In this document: in pieces, positions 29,059-39,011 of the stretch
Position numbering within the stretch: the first letter of the stretch is position 1
How the letters are laid out: each line of letters begins with the position of its first letter
Position numbers and translations under genes: made by a program
Notes under the pieces: model-generated
Databases searched by the model: none
Told to the model about the DNA's origin: nothing
The model's input: the letters and a program-made list of their open reading frames with translations, nothing else
Assembly: GCF_014773365.1 (NCBI RefSeq)
Contig: NZ_JACWUN010000009.1
Span: forward strand, 1-64,000
Length of the DNA stretch: 64,000 nt
Direction of reading: 5' to 3'
Origin: Pelovirga terrestris
GTDB taxonomy: Bacteria; Desulfobacterota; Desulfuromonadia; Desulfuromonadales; Geopsychrobacteraceae

Positions 29059-29724
29059 TCAACCCTCAGTCGCCCGTGCGTTAGCGCGCAATTGATGAAT
29101 GGTTGCGGCGTAATCGTCGGCCCCAAAAACCGCGCTGCCGGCCACGAAGACATCAGCACCGGCGGCAGCGATGCGCTGAATATTGTCGATCTTGACCCCG
29201 CCATCAACCTCCAGCTCAATCGCTTTGCCCAGCTGATCGATGCGCTGGCGCAGTTGCGCAATCTTCGGCAGACAGCTTTCGATAAACGACTGGCCACCAA
29301 AACCGGGATTGACCGTCATTAGCAGCACCAGGTCAAGGTCCGGCAGAATCATATCGAGGGTCGTCAGGGACGTCGCCGGATTGAGGGAGACGCCCGCTTT
29401 TTTGCCAAGCGAACGAATCAGCTCGATGGTACGATGCAGGTGGGTCGTTGCTTCGACGTGCACGACAATCAGGTCCGCACCGGCACTGGCAAAGTCACCG
29501 ACAAAGCGATCCGGATGTTCGATCATCAGATGGACATCGAGGGGCAAATCGGTGACGCGGCGCACGGCATCGACCACCAACGGGCCGATGGTGATGTTGG
29601 GGACAAAGTGACCGTCCATAACATCGATGTGAACGTAATCGGCTCCTGCCTCTTCAATGGCGCGGATTTCGTCACCAAGGCGGGAAAAGTCGGCGGACAG
29701 GATCGAGGGGGCAATTTTCATCAT
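29059..29724 (-). CDS. rpe: Ribulose-phosphate 3-epimerase
   Basis: TIM-barrel enzyme interconverting ribulose-5-phosphate and xylulose-5-phosphate (pentose phosphate pathway). 221 residues with APSILSADFSRLGDE, the metal/catalytic HIDVMDGHFVPNIT, DVHLMIEHPD, MTVNPGFGGQSFI and EVDGGVKIDN, all canonical. AAGGAT precedes two adjacent ATGs; the first is used here. It follows rsmB by 18 bases. Confidence 0.97.
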   Translation of the reverse strand: MMKIAPSILSADFSRLGDEIRAIEEAGADYVHIDVMDGHFVPNITIGPLVVDAVRRVTDLPLDVHLMIEHPDRFVGDFASAGADLIVVHVEATTHLHRTIELIRSLGKKAGVSLNPATSLTTLDMILPDLDLVLLMTVNPGFGGQSFIESCLPKIAQLRQRIDQLGKAIELEVDGGVKIDNIQRIAAAGADVFVAGSAVFGADDYAATIHQLRANARATEG

Positions 29725-29742
29725 GCTGATATCCTTACTATT

Positions 29743-31101
29743 TTATGCTCTGCGCCGTAGGCGTGCGGCGAAAAAAGCGTCCATTCCTTCGTGACAGTGT
29801 GGATAAGTACGCAGGGTTCCAGCTGGGGCAAACACAGACGCCCAATGCGCCGGCAACTGTGCGGGCAACGGATCCAGGGTAAAGTTTGGGTGTTCAGCGA
29901 TAAAACTATCGATCACATCATTCGACTCGATGTGACTGAAACTGCAGACCGAATAGAGCAACAGACCACCAGGTCGCACCAGTGTCGCCGTTTGTGCAAG
30001 CAGGCGCTGCTGTAACGCGGCCAGTTGGCGCAGATCGGCAGCCGTCTTGTTCCAACGCCCTTCCGGGTTACGTCGCAGCACGCCAATACCACTGCAGGGG
30101 GCATCAAGCAGCACCCGATCAAAGCTTTCAGGGATGAGAAAATCGGCCGCTAACGTCATGTCCCAGACGTGGGCGCTGATACGGTTGCAGCCTAAGCGGC
30201 GCGCTCCCTGCTCAATCAGCTCGACCCGTTGTGGTGACTTATCGACAGCGACGATCTCGGCCTGATTCGCCGTCAGTGCTGCCAGATGGGTGGTTTTGCC
30301 ACCGGGCGCAGCACAGGCGTCGAGAATACGCTGGCCGGGCTGGGCATCAAGCAGATGCGCTATCAGCATACTGGCTTCATCCTGAACCTGGTAGAGACCT
30401 TCTTCGTCCCCCTGCAAGCGCTGTTCGCCCCGCCGCTCCAACACAACCCCTTCCGGGGCAAAGGTGCACCGACGCGCCTCGTGACCGGCGGCGCAAAGGA
30501 GATCGAGAAAACTGTCACGGTCGGTTTTAAGGGTGTTGACGCGGACGCTCTGGCGCGCCGGCTGGGCCAGCGCCTCGCCGAGGGCTCGCGCCTGCTGGTT
30601 AGGGAGCAGACGCATCACTTCTTTCGCCAGCCAGGTCGGCAGGCTGCAGACCCGCTCCAGATAGGGGCGTATCTGCTGCGGCTGCGGCCAGGGAATCTCG
30701 TCGCGCCCGCGGTCAAGGGCGCGCAGCACGCCATTGAGGATGCCGGTGAGACTGGCCAGTCCAAGCTTGCGCGCCAGCTCGACGGTGGCATCGACTGCCG
30801 CGTGGGCCGGCACCCGGTCCATCTCCAACAATTGATAAGCGCCGAGGCGCAGCAACCACTGGACCTCGCTCTGCAAACGCGGCAAGGGTTGATTACAAAA
30901 ACATCCGAGGGCAAAGTCGATGCGCCCGCGCAAGCGCAATACGCCATACACCAGTTCGGTGACAAAGCGGCGATCGCGTTGGTCAAGGGCAGAGCGCTTC
31001 AATTCACTGTCGAGGGCCAGGTCGGAGTAAGCACCATCGGCCACGCGCAGCAGCACAATGTAAGCGACATAACGGGCATCCTGTTGGGAAGGGCGTATCA
31101 A
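29743..31101 (-). CDS. rsmB: 16S rRNA m5C967 methyltransferase
   Basis: 452 residues: N-terminal NusB-like RNA-binding helices (about 1-150) and a C-terminal Fmu/Nol1/Nop2 catalytic domain with SAM motif DACAAPGGKTTHLAAL, motif IV LLDAPCSGIGVLRRNPE and the catalytic YSVCSF cysteine. It methylates C967 of 16S rRNA. The start appears to be TTG at 31101 with AAGGAT upstream, eight bases after the fmt stop. The def-fmt-rsmB order is widely conserved. Confidence 0.95.
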   Translation of the reverse strand: MIRPSQQDARYVAYIVLLRVADGAYSDLALDSELKRSALDQRDRRFVTELVYGVLRLRGRIDFALGCFCNQPLPRLQSEVQWLLRLGAYQLLEMDRVPAHAAVDATVELARKLGLASLTGILNGVLRALDRGRDEIPWPQPQQIRPYLERVCSLPTWLAKEVMRLLPNQQARALGEALAQPARQSVRVNTLKTDRDSFLDLLCAAGHEARRCTFAPEGVVLERRGEQRLQGDEEGLYQVQDEASMLIAHLLDAQPGQRILDACAAPGGKTTHLAALTANQAEIVAVDKSPQRVELIEQGARRLGCNRISAHVWDMTLAADFLIPESFDRVLLDAPCSGIGVLRRNPEGRWNKTAADLRQLAALQQRLLAQTATLVRPGGLLLYSVCSFSHIESNDVIDSFIAEHPNFTLDPLPAQLPAHWASVFAPAGTLRTYPHCHEGMDAFFAARLRRRA

Positions 31102-31109
31102 GGGAATGG

Positions 31110-32084
31110 TTATCCTTCGGGGTTAATCGGGGTGGCAGGGGTGGACTTCAGTCGCGTGCCGACCGGCAACGGATAGCCGCTGAGGAACTCACGCGCGGTC
31201 AGACGTTTTTTGCCCGGCAACTGTAGTTCACCGATGATCAGTGTGCCCTGTCCACAGGCAACACGGATTCCTGTAGCATCGGCACGCAACACCTCCCCCG
31301 GTGCGCCCGAGCCCTCTTCATTTGTACCGGTGCGGGCGATTTTGAGCGCCTGACCGTTCAGATAGCTATAGGCACCAGGCCAGGGGTCAAGGCCGCGCAC
31401 CTGATTGTGAATCTGCTGGGCGCTGCGACTCCAGTCAATCAGGCCATCCTCCTTGCTCATCATTGGCGCATAGCTACTTAAGGCCGCATCCTGCTCTTGC
31501 GGGGTCAGTTGACCTGCGCAAATCAGTTGCAGGGTTGCTGTCATCGCCTCCCGTCCGAGCAGGGCGAGGCGGTCATGGATCTCCCCGGCAGTTTCATCAG
31601 GGCCAATGGGCGTACTGCGCTTGACCAGCATGGCACCGGTATCGAGCCCCACATCCATCAGCATGGTGGTCACCCCGGTCTCACTTTCACCGTCAACAAT
31701 CGCCTTGTTGATCGGCGCTGCACCACGGTACTTAGGCAGCAGCGAGGCGTGAACATTGATGCACTGAAAGCGCGGAATCTCCAGTACCGATTTGGGCAGG
31801 ATCTGACCATAAGCCACCACCACGATCAGGTCGGGGGCCAGCCGGCGCAATTGCTCCACCGCTTCAGGCTTGCGCAGACGCTCCGGCTGAAATACCGGCA
31901 ACTGGTGGGCAAGGGCAAGTTCCTTGACCGGTGACGCCGCCAGTTTCTTGCCACGCCCTTTTGGGCGATCAGGTTGGGTATAAACCCCGACCAGGTTGAC
32001 GCCGGCATCGATCAGTCCCTGCAACGTCGGCAGGGCAAACTCCGGGGTTCCCATAAAAACGGTACGAATCTGCTCAGGCTTCAT
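31110..32084 (-). CDS. fmt: Methionyl-tRNA formyltransferase
   Basis: Formylates initiator Met-tRNA using 10-formyl-tetrahydrofolate. 324 residues with VFMGTPEFALPTL, the formyl-binding VVVAYGQILPKSVLEIP and the catalytic NVHASLLPKYRGAAPINKAI, plus the C-terminal OB-like tRNA-binding domain. It overlaps def by 11 bases, consistent with coupled translation of the formylation/deformylation pair. Confidence 0.97.
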   Translation of the reverse strand: MKPEQIRTVFMGTPEFALPTLQGLIDAGVNLVGVYTQPDRPKGRGKKLAASPVKELALAHQLPVFQPERLRKPEAVEQLRRLAPDLIVVVAYGQILPKSVLEIPRFQCINVHASLLPKYRGAAPINKAIVDGESETGVTTMLMDVGLDTGAMLVKRSTPIGPDETAGEIHDRLALLGREAMTATLQLICAGQLTPQEQDAALSSYAPMMSKEDGLIDWSRSAQQIHNQVRGLDPWPGAYSYLNGQALKIARTGTNEEGSGAPGEVLRADATGIRVACGQGTLIIGELQLPGKKRLTAREFLSGYPLPVGTRLKSTPATPINPEG

Positions 32085-32598
32085 GTTCTGCTTCCCGCTC
32101 CTGGAGCATCTTCAGATATTTTTTCTTGAAGATCGAGCGCTTCAGTGGTGACAGGCGATCGACAAAAAGGATACCGTCCAAATGATCAATTTCGTGTTGA
32201 ATCCCAACCGCCAGCAGTCCATCAGCATGACGCTCATGAACCTGTCCGGTCGGGTCCTGGTAACGCAGGGTCACCTCCTGATGACGCTTGACCGCTGTAC
32301 AGAAACCGGGTATCGACAGACACCCCTCTTCTTCGTAAGACTCTCCCTGGGCGGCAATAATTTCCGGATTGGCGGCAACAACCAGATCGGCCGGTTGGTC
32401 GGAGCCTGAGCAGTCCAGCACAATCAGGCGCAGCAGTTCACCAACCTGGGGCGCCGCCAGCCCGACACCGGGCGCGTCGTACATGGTCTCGACCATGTCC
32501 TGCGCCAACTGTTGCAGCTGCTGATCAAAAACCGTTACCGGCGCTGATTTTTTCTTCAGCAGGGGTTCGGGATAATGGAGTATCTCGCGAATTGCCAT
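32074..32598 (-). CDS. def: Peptide deformylase
   Basis: Iron enzyme removing the N-formyl group from new proteins. 174 residues with motif 1 GVGLAAPQVG, motif 2 EEGCLSIPG (C93) and motif 3 QHEIDHLDG (H135, E136, H139). Start at ATG 32598 (MAIREILHYP) preceded by GGAGG; the frame extends 40 codons further without homology. It heads the def-fmt-rsmB-rpe operon. Confidence 0.97.
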   Translation of the reverse strand: MAIREILHYPEPLLKKKSAPVTVFDQQLQQLAQDMVETMYDAPGVGLAAPQVGELLRLIVLDCSGSDQPADLVVAANPEIIAAQGESYEEEGCLSIPGFCTAVKRHQEVTLRYQDPTGQVHERHADGLLAVGIQHEIDHLDGILFVDRLSPLKRSIFKKKYLKMLQEREAEHEA

Positions 32599-32769
32599 TC
32601 TCTTTATGCCTCCATCCGGCATCAATGCCGGAAGTTGTAAATTTATCTGCCGCGCATTGCAACTAGCCATTGTTCTTGCATAACTTCTAATTCTAGAGAC
32701 ATGTGCCGGCGGGGTCAACAGTAATGGTAGCGGGACCTAAGGGAGAGCGATTGAGGCATTAAATAAGGC

Positions 32770-32802
32770 CCCGGGCGACAGAAGCATTCTCTGTCGCCCG
32801 GG
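32770..32802 (-). terminator. GC-rich hairpin after the aminotransferase gene
   Basis: 13-bp perfect stem CCCGGGCGACAGA with a 7-base loop, 28 bases past the aminotransferase stop. There is only a short U-rich tail, so termination strength is uncertain. Confidence 0.55.
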
Positions 32803-32830
32803 CGATGAAACTGTTTTGCTGCTCAAAACC

Positions 32831-34018
32831 TCAGCCGCTGGCTGCATAGTAATCCATCGCCGCCTTGACCCCTGCTCCCTGGTTAATTTCAGCCCCCATA
32901 TAACCGAGAACCGCATCCATTGCTCCCAGACAGTAGAGAACATTTTTCTGATTGCAGCCATGCCCCATCAACCCGATCCGCCAGACCTTGCCGGCCAGGA
33001 CGCCCAAGCCGGCGCCGATTTCAAGTTGATACTCTTGCAACAACCGGGACCGGACTGCCGCATCATCTGCGCCGGCAGGAATGACTACCGCGTTCAATTG
33101 TGGCAGTTGTTCATTTTCCGAAACCAGAAAATCCAGCCCCATGGCCGCAAAGCCGACACGTAACGCCTGATGGTGGTACTGGTGCCGCTGCCAGGCGTTT
33201 TCAATCCCCTCTTCGCGCAGAATCAGTAAGGCTTCGTGCAGACTGTAAAGGGCGTTGACCGGCGCCGTGTGATGATAGGCACGTTTTACTCCTTGTCCCC
33301 AGTAACCCATCACCAGGTTGAGATCGAGAAACCAGCTCTGTACCGGCTGCTTGCGGCTGGTGATTTTTTCCTGCGCGGCGGCACTGAAACTGACCGGCGA
33401 AAGACCGGGAACGCAGGAAAGACACTTTTGCGACCCGGAGTAAACCGCATCAATGCCCCACTCATCAACCCGTACCGGAACCCCACCCAGGGCCGTTACT
33501 GTATCAACGATGGTCAAACAGCCGAATTGACGGGCCAGGGCAGTCAGGGCCCGCGCATCGGAAAGCACCCCGGTAGAGGTTTCAGCCTGGACGAAGGCAA
33601 CAATTCCGGCATCAGGATTGGCTTTGAGGGCGGCCTCAAGCTTGTTGGCATCAACCGCTGTTCCCCATTCATCATCTACCGCGATAACCGTCCCGCCGGC
33701 GCGCACGACGTTCTCTTTCATCCTGCCGCCAAACACCCCGTTCTGACAGACGATCACCTTGTCCCCCGGCTCAACCAGATTGACGAAACAGCACTCCATC
33801 CCTGCTGAACCCGGAGCAGAAACCGGCATGGTCAAGGCATTCCCGGTTTTAAAAGCATATTGGATCAGGTGCTTAAGTTCATCCATCAAATCGATGAAAC
33901 GCGGGTCAAGATGACCAATAGTCGGTCGCGCCAGCGCTTCAAGGACACGCGGGCTGACATCGGATGGGCCGGGACCCATAAGGGTTCGCGAAGGGGGATG
34001 GAAGGTCGTGATACTCAT
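32831..34018 (-). CDS. Class V aminotransferase: alanine-glyoxylate / serine-pyruvate type
   Basis: 395-residue PLP enzyme of the AGXT family. Marks are LMGPGPSDVSPRVLEAL at the start, SAPGSAGMECCFVNLVEPGD, the IVDTVTALGGVPVRVDEWGID sheet with the PLP Asp, the PLP-lysine in YSGSQKCLSC, and GLGVLAGKVWRIGLMG with the carboxylate-binding Arg. Start ATG 34018 with GAGGAG before it. It lies divergent from malate synthase/isocitrate lyase and close to the glycine cleavage operon, so glyoxylate plus alanine to glycine plus pyruvate is the likely reaction. Serine-glyoxylate or phosphonate-type activities remain possible. A full copy of the 145-bp repeat lies 25 bases upstream of the start. Confidence 0.88.
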   Translation of the reverse strand: MSITTFHPPSRTLMGPGPSDVSPRVLEALARPTIGHLDPRFIDLMDELKHLIQYAFKTGNALTMPVSAPGSAGMECCFVNLVEPGDKVIVCQNGVFGGRMKENVVRAGGTVIAVDDEWGTAVDANKLEAALKANPDAGIVAFVQAETSTGVLSDARALTALARQFGCLTIVDTVTALGGVPVRVDEWGIDAVYSGSQKCLSCVPGLSPVSFSAAAQEKITSRKQPVQSWFLDLNLVMGYWGQGVKRAYHHTAPVNALYSLHEALLILREEGIENAWQRHQYHHQALRVGFAAMGLDFLVSENEQLPQLNAVVIPAGADDAAVRSRLLQEYQLEIGAGLGVLAGKVWRIGLMGHGCNQKNVLYCLGAMDAVLGYMGAEINQGAGVKAAMDYYAASG

Positions 34019-34042
34019 ATGTTCTCCTCTTTGAAAAAAAAC

Positions 34043-34186
34043 GTATCTGTTCAGCACCGGGCCTTTGGATCCGGTGGCAAGGTTTTTGGCGCCATGGACG
34101 GCGTCAAAAAGCGGTCAGGGATGACGAAAAGCGTCCCTTGCCATAGGATTCAAAGGCTCGGTGCAAGGATAGAGCTGAATAGTTAC
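34043..34186 (+). repeat. Full 145-bp dispersed hairpin repeat (copy C)
   Basis: Left end GTATCTGTTCAGC, then arm GGGCCTTTGGATCC, core with GCCATGGACGGC and GGATGACGAAAAGCG, arm GGATTCAAAGG, right end GGATAGAGCTGAATAGTTAC. The arms pair into a long stem. Compared with copy E the outer ends are exchanged relative to the core. It sits in the gap between the aminotransferase and malate synthase genes, which are divergent. Confidence 0.85.
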
Positions 34187-34617
34187 AAAAAAACAATCAA
34201 TGCATTGCTCATGATGACAGACCCGGTCTGGTGTCATAAGAACGGATGACAGCAGATGACAATCTTCCGGAATCTCGAAGCGGGCACAATTATCCATATT
34301 GCTGGAAAAAAGTAAAATCCTGTTACCAATCTAACGCTGCGGAAGATTTCGTCAGACTAAAAACCAAACAAACGACGAAAAACATCACAAAACCCATCAT
34401 TATGCAAAAGATTACTACTTTCGTGGGCTTTAGCCTGAAACGGCAATTTCACTTTTATTAAAAATTGATAAAAAATAATTTAAAAAAGCGTTCTTTTTTT
34501 ATCTCAGCACTTGACCTGAAAACACTACATGGTCTTTGTTACCACATAGTTTATCTGTTAGCTACAAATCAAGTCGACTTTTTCTTCGTTTCCCTGGCCT
34601 GCAGAAGGAGGAAATTC
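34187..34617. other. Leader region upstream of the malate synthase gene
   Basis: 430 bases with no credible gene. It is AT-rich near 34440-34500 and presumably holds the promoter of the malate synthase/isocitrate lyase pair. The only -35-like match, TTGACC near 34511, lacks a good -10. I found no recognisable operator or riboswitch. Confidence 0.5.
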
Positions 34618-36522
34618 ATGAGTGGAAGCACCCCCGGAACCTTGCAATTACAGATCCGTGATCATCTTGAACAGGACTATGCTGACATCTATACGCCGGA
34701 AGCACTGGCGGCCCTGGCCTTCATGGCCCAATTTGATGCCGAACAGAAACGTCTGATGGATGAGCGCACCCGACGCCGCTTGATGCGCATGAAGCAAGGA
34801 TGGAAAATCGACTTTCTGGATCCACAGTCTGAAATTAAAGGCACTGGCATCCGCGTTCAGGATGCCCGCGATGGTAACTTCGTCGGCGCAGTGATCCCAC
34901 ACGATCTTCAGCGTCAGTGGCTGCAGGGAACCGGGCCGGCGGCCAAACCCGGAGCTCCGGTCAAATCAAGTCTGCGTAATGTCGCCTACGCCCTGCTGTC
35001 TGGGGCTGACGGCTGGATGTTTGACGGTGAGGATGCCCTGGGGCAAACGCGCACCCTGTCCCTCGATAACCAGCGCAGTCTCAAACTGGCCATCGCCCGA
35101 GACCCGCAATTCCTCGAAGTTGCCGAGTCCGTTGCCCAGGAAATGAACAGCTGGGCCCAGGGGTTTTTTGGCCGCGATATCATCACCGACTGGCGCAAGC
35201 AGCTGAATTTTACCACCAAAATATTCAGAGCGCGCGGTCTGCACCTGGATGATCGTCACGTTCGATTGAATGGACAATCCTTCTCCGCTTCCATCGTCGA
35301 CATGACTCTCTATGTCGTCAATAACCACAAGACGTTGCATGCGGCAGGGTCCTCCATTGTCTTGTACCTACCCAAGATCCAGACGGCCGAAGAAGCCGGA
35401 TTCTGGAACCGGCTCCTCACCGCCCTTGAAGCCCATCTTGGTCTTGCCGCGGGTACCATCAAAACCTATGTACTGGTAGAACAGCTAGAGGCAACCTTCC
35501 AGCTGATGGAAATCCGCGCGGCATTGGGGCGGCATTTTGTCGGCTTCAACACCGGTCGCTGGGACTACATCAACAGTGTCTCCGATGTCAATTGCTGGGA
35601 TTCTGACTTTATTAACCCGAATATCGAATCCATCGTCATGACTTACGGGTATATGCGCAACTACGAAGACCGGGTGCGCCGTGCCGTCAATACGCCGGAC
35701 AAAAACGGTAACTATGCCCTCTGGCAGGGGGGGATGGAACCCAACATTCCAGTGGGATCGGAAGCTGGAGTAACCGGCAGCATGACCAAGGCCCGTGCCG
35801 GAGCCGTGCGTGAACAGCAGGAAGGGGCCAGCGGCAAGTGGATTGCCCACTGGAAAATGGCCCATATCATCCGACCGGTGTGGGAACAGGTGGGCGAAGC
35901 CAACCAGATGGGGCGACCCTTCCCGCGGCTTACCTACACCGCAGAAGATGCCGCCGGACTGACATTGCTGGAGCCGGCACCACGTACCATTCGCGGGGCA
36001 CGCAACCTGCTGAGCGTCGCCCTGCAATATGGTAACGCCTTCGGTCAGGGACTGCAGGCGGCGGCGCTGAAGCCTGCCGACTTCTTTGGCAACGATGACA
36101 TTCTCTACCTGATGGAAGATATGGCGACCGGAGAGATTCGTCTGAGCATCCTCTGGGAGTGGATTCACAAGGGCGCAGCACTGACCGAGGATGATGCCGA
36201 AACCGGACTGCGGGCCGGTGATGTATTCACCATGGAAATCTTTGAACGCCTCCTGGAAGAAGAGTATGCCAAGCTGCTTGCGGCCGATAATCGTGATGTT
36301 TACGACCACTCAAAAACCACCACCCTGCCGATTGCCCGGGCCATTGTCGCAGCCTACGTGCAGGACCCGATCAAGGTTCCCTGGTTTATCGACCTGCTGA
36401 ATATCAATCTGAACAACATGAATATCGACACCGCCAAAGAGCGGATCGCCCTTTATTTCACTACCTTTAAAGAAGAAGGCAGACGCATCACGGAAAACCT
36501 GGATACGTTGCCGACCAATTAA
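34618..36522 (+). CDS. aceB: Malate synthase, extended form of the A type
   Basis: Condenses glyoxylate with acetyl-CoA to malate. 634 residues against about 530 for E. coli AceB. Conserved blocks: the SGADGWMFDGEDALGQT strand, IFRARGLHLDDRHV with the catalytic Arg near R206, LYLPKIQTAEEAGFWNRLL, YVLVEQLEATFQLMEI, GFNTGRWDYINSVSDVN, and MEDMATGEIRLSILWEWIHKG, where D501 is the candidate catalytic base. The extra length lies mostly in the N-terminal ~70 residues and scattered inserts. Start ATG 34618 with AGAAGGAGG; the upstream open frame to 34465 has no match. It is 24 bases before the isocitrate lyase gene, so they form one operon. Confidence 0.88.
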   Translation: MSGSTPGTLQLQIRDHLEQDYADIYTPEALAALAFMAQFDAEQKRLMDERTRRRLMRMKQGWKIDFLDPQSEIKGTGIRVQDARDGNFVGAVIPHDLQRQWLQGTGPAAKPGAPVKSSLRNVAYALLSGADGWMFDGEDALGQTRTLSLDNQRSLKLAIARDPQFLEVAESVAQEMNSWAQGFFGRDIITDWRKQLNFTTKIFRARGLHLDDRHVRLNGQSFSASIVDMTLYVVNNHKTLHAAGSSIVLYLPKIQTAEEAGFWNRLLTALEAHLGLAAGTIKTYVLVEQLEATFQLMEIRAALGRHFVGFNTGRWDYINSVSDVNCWDSDFINPNIESIVMTYGYMRNYEDRVRRAVNTPDKNGNYALWQGGMEPNIPVGSEAGVTGSMTKARAGAVREQQEGASGKWIAHWKMAHIIRPVWEQVGEANQMGRPFPRLTYTAEDAAGLTLLEPAPRTIRGARNLLSVALQYGNAFGQGLQAAALKPADFFGNDDILYLMEDMATGEIRLSILWEWIHKGAALTEDDAETGLRAGDVFTMEIFERLLEEEYAKLLAADNRDVYDHSKTTTLPIARAIVAAYVQDPIKVPWFIDLLNINLNNMNIDTAKERIALYFTTFKEEGRRITENLDTLPTN

Positions 36523-36546
36523 TGGAAACTAGCAGAGGAGACCAAC

Positions 36547-38796
36547 ATGAGCACATTCAACGATGAAGTAGTCGCAACCAAAGCCTGGTTTGCTTCACCC
36601 CGATTCACCGGCATCACCCGACTGTATACCGCTGAACAAATCGTGGAACAGCGCGGGACCATTGCCGTTGAATACACGATTGCCCGCGACGCAGCGGAGG
36701 CGTTTTATCCGCGCTTGCGCCAAATGTTCGAAGCCGGCCAATCAATTACAACCTTCGGCCCTTACTCGCCGGGGCAGGCAGTGACCATCAAGCGCATGGG
36801 GATTGAGGGTATTTATCTGGGGGGCTGGGCAACCTCCGCCAAAGGCTCCAAGCAGGAAGATCCCGGCCCGGACCTTGCCAGTTATCCCTTAAGTCAGGTT
36901 CCCGATGAAGCCGCGCCCCTGGTACGAGCACTGCTGGCAGCAGATCGCAATCAGTATTTTCAACGACTGCGCATGAGCGAAGAAGAGAAAAAACAGATCC
37001 CCGAGATCGACTATCGCCCCTTCATCATTGCCGACGCCGACACCGGCCATGGTGGTGATGCCCATGTGCGTAATCTGATCCGCCGCTTTGTTGAAGCTGG
37101 CGTTCCCGGCTATCACATTGAAGATCAGAAACCGGGCGTTAAAAAATGTGGCCACCAGGCCGGCAAGGTTCTGGTCCCCGTCGATGAACAGATCAAACGC
37201 CTGAATGCCGCCCGCTTCCAGCTGGACCTGATGAAAGTCAGCGGGATTATCGTTGCCCGAACCGATGCGGAAGCCGCGACCTTCCTCGACGGCCGCGGCG
37301 ATGAACGCGATCACCGCTTCATCCTTGGCGCAACCCAGGTCAATGTCCCCAGCTATAAGGTGGCCTTTCTGGCGGTGATGCGGCAGTTCTTCAACAAAGG
37401 CATTCCCGAAATTAACGGCCATCTGATGTACCGGATTTCGGATGCTGCTTATGCCGCAGCGGATGAATGGCTCGACAAGTCTGGTCTATCGAAAGAAATC
37501 GACCGACTGATCAATGCCCTGTCATCACGCTCTACCCTGGATATCAATAACACCCTCGACAATGCGGCCAACCGCCTGCTCGATATGTGGCAGATGGACG
37601 CCAACATGAAAACCTATGGTGACGCTGTTGCCGATGTCATGGCCTTTCACCTTGATGAGGGAGCCGAACTGCCCATGAGCATCGATGAGTGGCACGCCTT
37701 TGTCGAAACCGCTTCGGTTGAGGAGTGTCGTGAAAAGGCCCGGAGCATGGGTTTCAATATCGTCTGGAACTGCGATATCGCCCGCACCCCTGAAGGCTAT
37801 TATCAGGTCCAGGGGGGTATTCCTTACGCTATCGCCAAGTCCCTGGCGGTTGCCCCCTTCGCCGATATTATCTGGATGGAGACCAAAACCGCCGATTTGC
37901 ACGATGCGAAAATCTTCGCCGATGCCATCCATGCCGTATATCCTGACAAGATGCTGGCCTATAACCTGTCGCCATCGTTTAACTGGGACAGTACCGGCAT
38001 GAGTGAAGATGACATGCGCCAATTCCCGGTTGAACTGGGAAAGATGGGCTTTGTCTTCAACTTTATCACCTATGGCGGCCATCAGGTCGACGGCATGGCG
38101 GGTGAAGAGTTCGCCCAGGCCCTCAAAGAAGATGGCATGCTGGCTCTGGCCCGTCTGCAGCGCAAGTTACGCCTGGTCAATTCGCCATACAAGACACCGC
38201 AAACCTACGTCGGTGGCCCCCGCTCCGACGCGGCCCTGATGGCGGTTACCGGTGGCACCGCCACCACCAAGGCAATGGGTAAAGGATCAACGCAATTCCA
38301 ACATCTGATCGAAATCGAAGTGCCGACCCGACGTCTCGAAGAATGGCTGAAGGTGTGGACCGACCATTATGGTCTCGCCGTTAATTTGCGCATTGCTTTA
38401 CGCCCCCATACCGCTGGATCCGAGTTATTGGAACTGAAAGTGATCTCAAAAGAGGAGATCGCAGCAAATATTGTCTTTGCTGTTCTTCAGGATCGTCGTG
38501 GACGCAACATGTTGTCTATCCGTGACCAGAACACCTTCCGCTCTGATTTTCGCAAAAAGCGCCTGATGTCCCTGGTCACCCTGTTTCTGATTCATCGCTA
38601 TAAGGCGGTGTCGGTTCATTACGTCACCCCGACTGAGGACAATCATCGTCTGGCCGAGGGGATGCAGGCCCTTGGACTGTTCAGCGATATCCGTACCGAG
38701 GTCGGTGAAATCATCGTCGCCCTGGTCAACGGTGAGCGCATCAAGCAACTGCTTCAGGATCAGACGGAACTGAACAAACTGATTATTAAAGGCTAA
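36547..38796 (+). CDS. aceA: Isocitrate lyase, long form with C-terminal extension
   Basis: Splits isocitrate to glyoxylate and succinate. 749 residues; most bacterial AceA have about 430, so this is the long type resembling mycobacterial ICL2. Visible: metal/substrate region [10 protein letters not shown] (D163, D165), signature KKCGH (199-203) with catalytic C201, [20 protein letters not shown] and [19 protein letters not shown]. The part after about residue 600 ([19 protein letters not shown] to the end) forms a separate domain that in ICL2 is regulatory; the function here is inferred. GGAG precedes ATG. A strong terminator follows. Confidence 0.93.
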   Translation: MSTFNDEVVATKAWFASPRFTGITRLYTAEQIVEQRGTIAVEYTIARDAAEAFYPRLRQMFEAGQSITTFGPYSPGQAVTIKRMGIEGIYLGGWATSAKGSKQEDPGPDLASYPLSQVPDEAAPLVRALLAADRNQYFQRLRMSEEEKKQIPEIDYRPFIIADADTGHGGDAHVRNLIRRFVEAGVPGYHIEDQKPGVKKCGHQAGKVLVPVDEQIKRLNAARFQLDLMKVSGIIVARTDAEAATFLDGRGDERDHRFILGATQVNVPSYKVAFLAVMRQFFNKGIPEINGHLMYRISDAAYAAADEWLDKSGLSKEIDRLINALSSRSTLDINNTLDNAANRLLDMWQMDANMKTYGDAVADVMAFHLDEGAELPMSIDEWHAFVETASVEECREKARSMGFNIVWNCDIARTPEGYYQVQGGIPYAIAKSLAVAPFADIIWMETKTADLHDAKIFADAIHAVYPDKMLAYNLSPSFNWDSTGMSEDDMRQFPVELGKMGFVFNFITYGGHQVDGMAGEEFAQALKEDGMLALARLQRKLRLVNSPYKTPQTYVGGPRSDAALMAVTGGTATTKAMGKGSTQFQHLIEIEVPTRRLEEWLKVWTDHYGLAVNLRIALRPHTAGSELLELKVISKEEIAANIVFAVLQDRRGRNMLSIRDQNTFRSDFRKKRLMSLVTLFLIHRYKAVSVHYVTPTEDNHRLAEGMQALGLFSDIRTEVGEIIVALVNGERIKQLLQDQTELNKLIIKG

Positions 38797-38830
38797 AATC
38801 AGCACAGTGAGCTTCATTAGACAGAACAAT

Positions 38831-38884
38831 GACAGACATCGGTTCTCCCGAACGTTACAGGGTTGCCGGTGTCTGTCTTTTTTT
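38831..38884 (+). terminator. Rho-independent terminator after isocitrate lyase
   Basis: Stem GACAGACATCGG/CCGGTGTCTGTC (one G-T pair) with a long loop, followed by a run of T. It ends the aceBA unit. Confidence 0.85.
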
Positions 38885-39011
38885 CTGCACACCTGAGACT
38901 GCTGCGCAGCAGGAACACCCATCCTTTTTAATCATCAGCAAAGAAAAGATATACAGATGTTCCGGAGATTTGCTAAAAAGGATGTAACTGTTGAGCATGA
39001 GATCGGTGATC

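Noticed and set aside
30286-31176. 296-residue plus-strand open frame opposite rsmB
   Set aside because: Antisense to a clear RsmB with catalytic motifs; no family resemblance and an odd Gln/Ala-rich composition.
34043-34186. Integron attC site interpretation of the GTTAC-ended repeat
   Set aside because: The ends do not follow the attC core-site consensus, the arms pair too fully and no integrase or gene cassettes are nearby.
33860-34249. 129-residue plus-strand frame running through repeat copy C
   Set aside because: Part is antisense to the aminotransferase and part is translated repeat sequence; no independent support for a protein.
35485-36309. 274-residue minus-strand frame opposite malate synthase
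   Set aside because: Shadow of the conserved catalytic region of the plus-strand enzyme.
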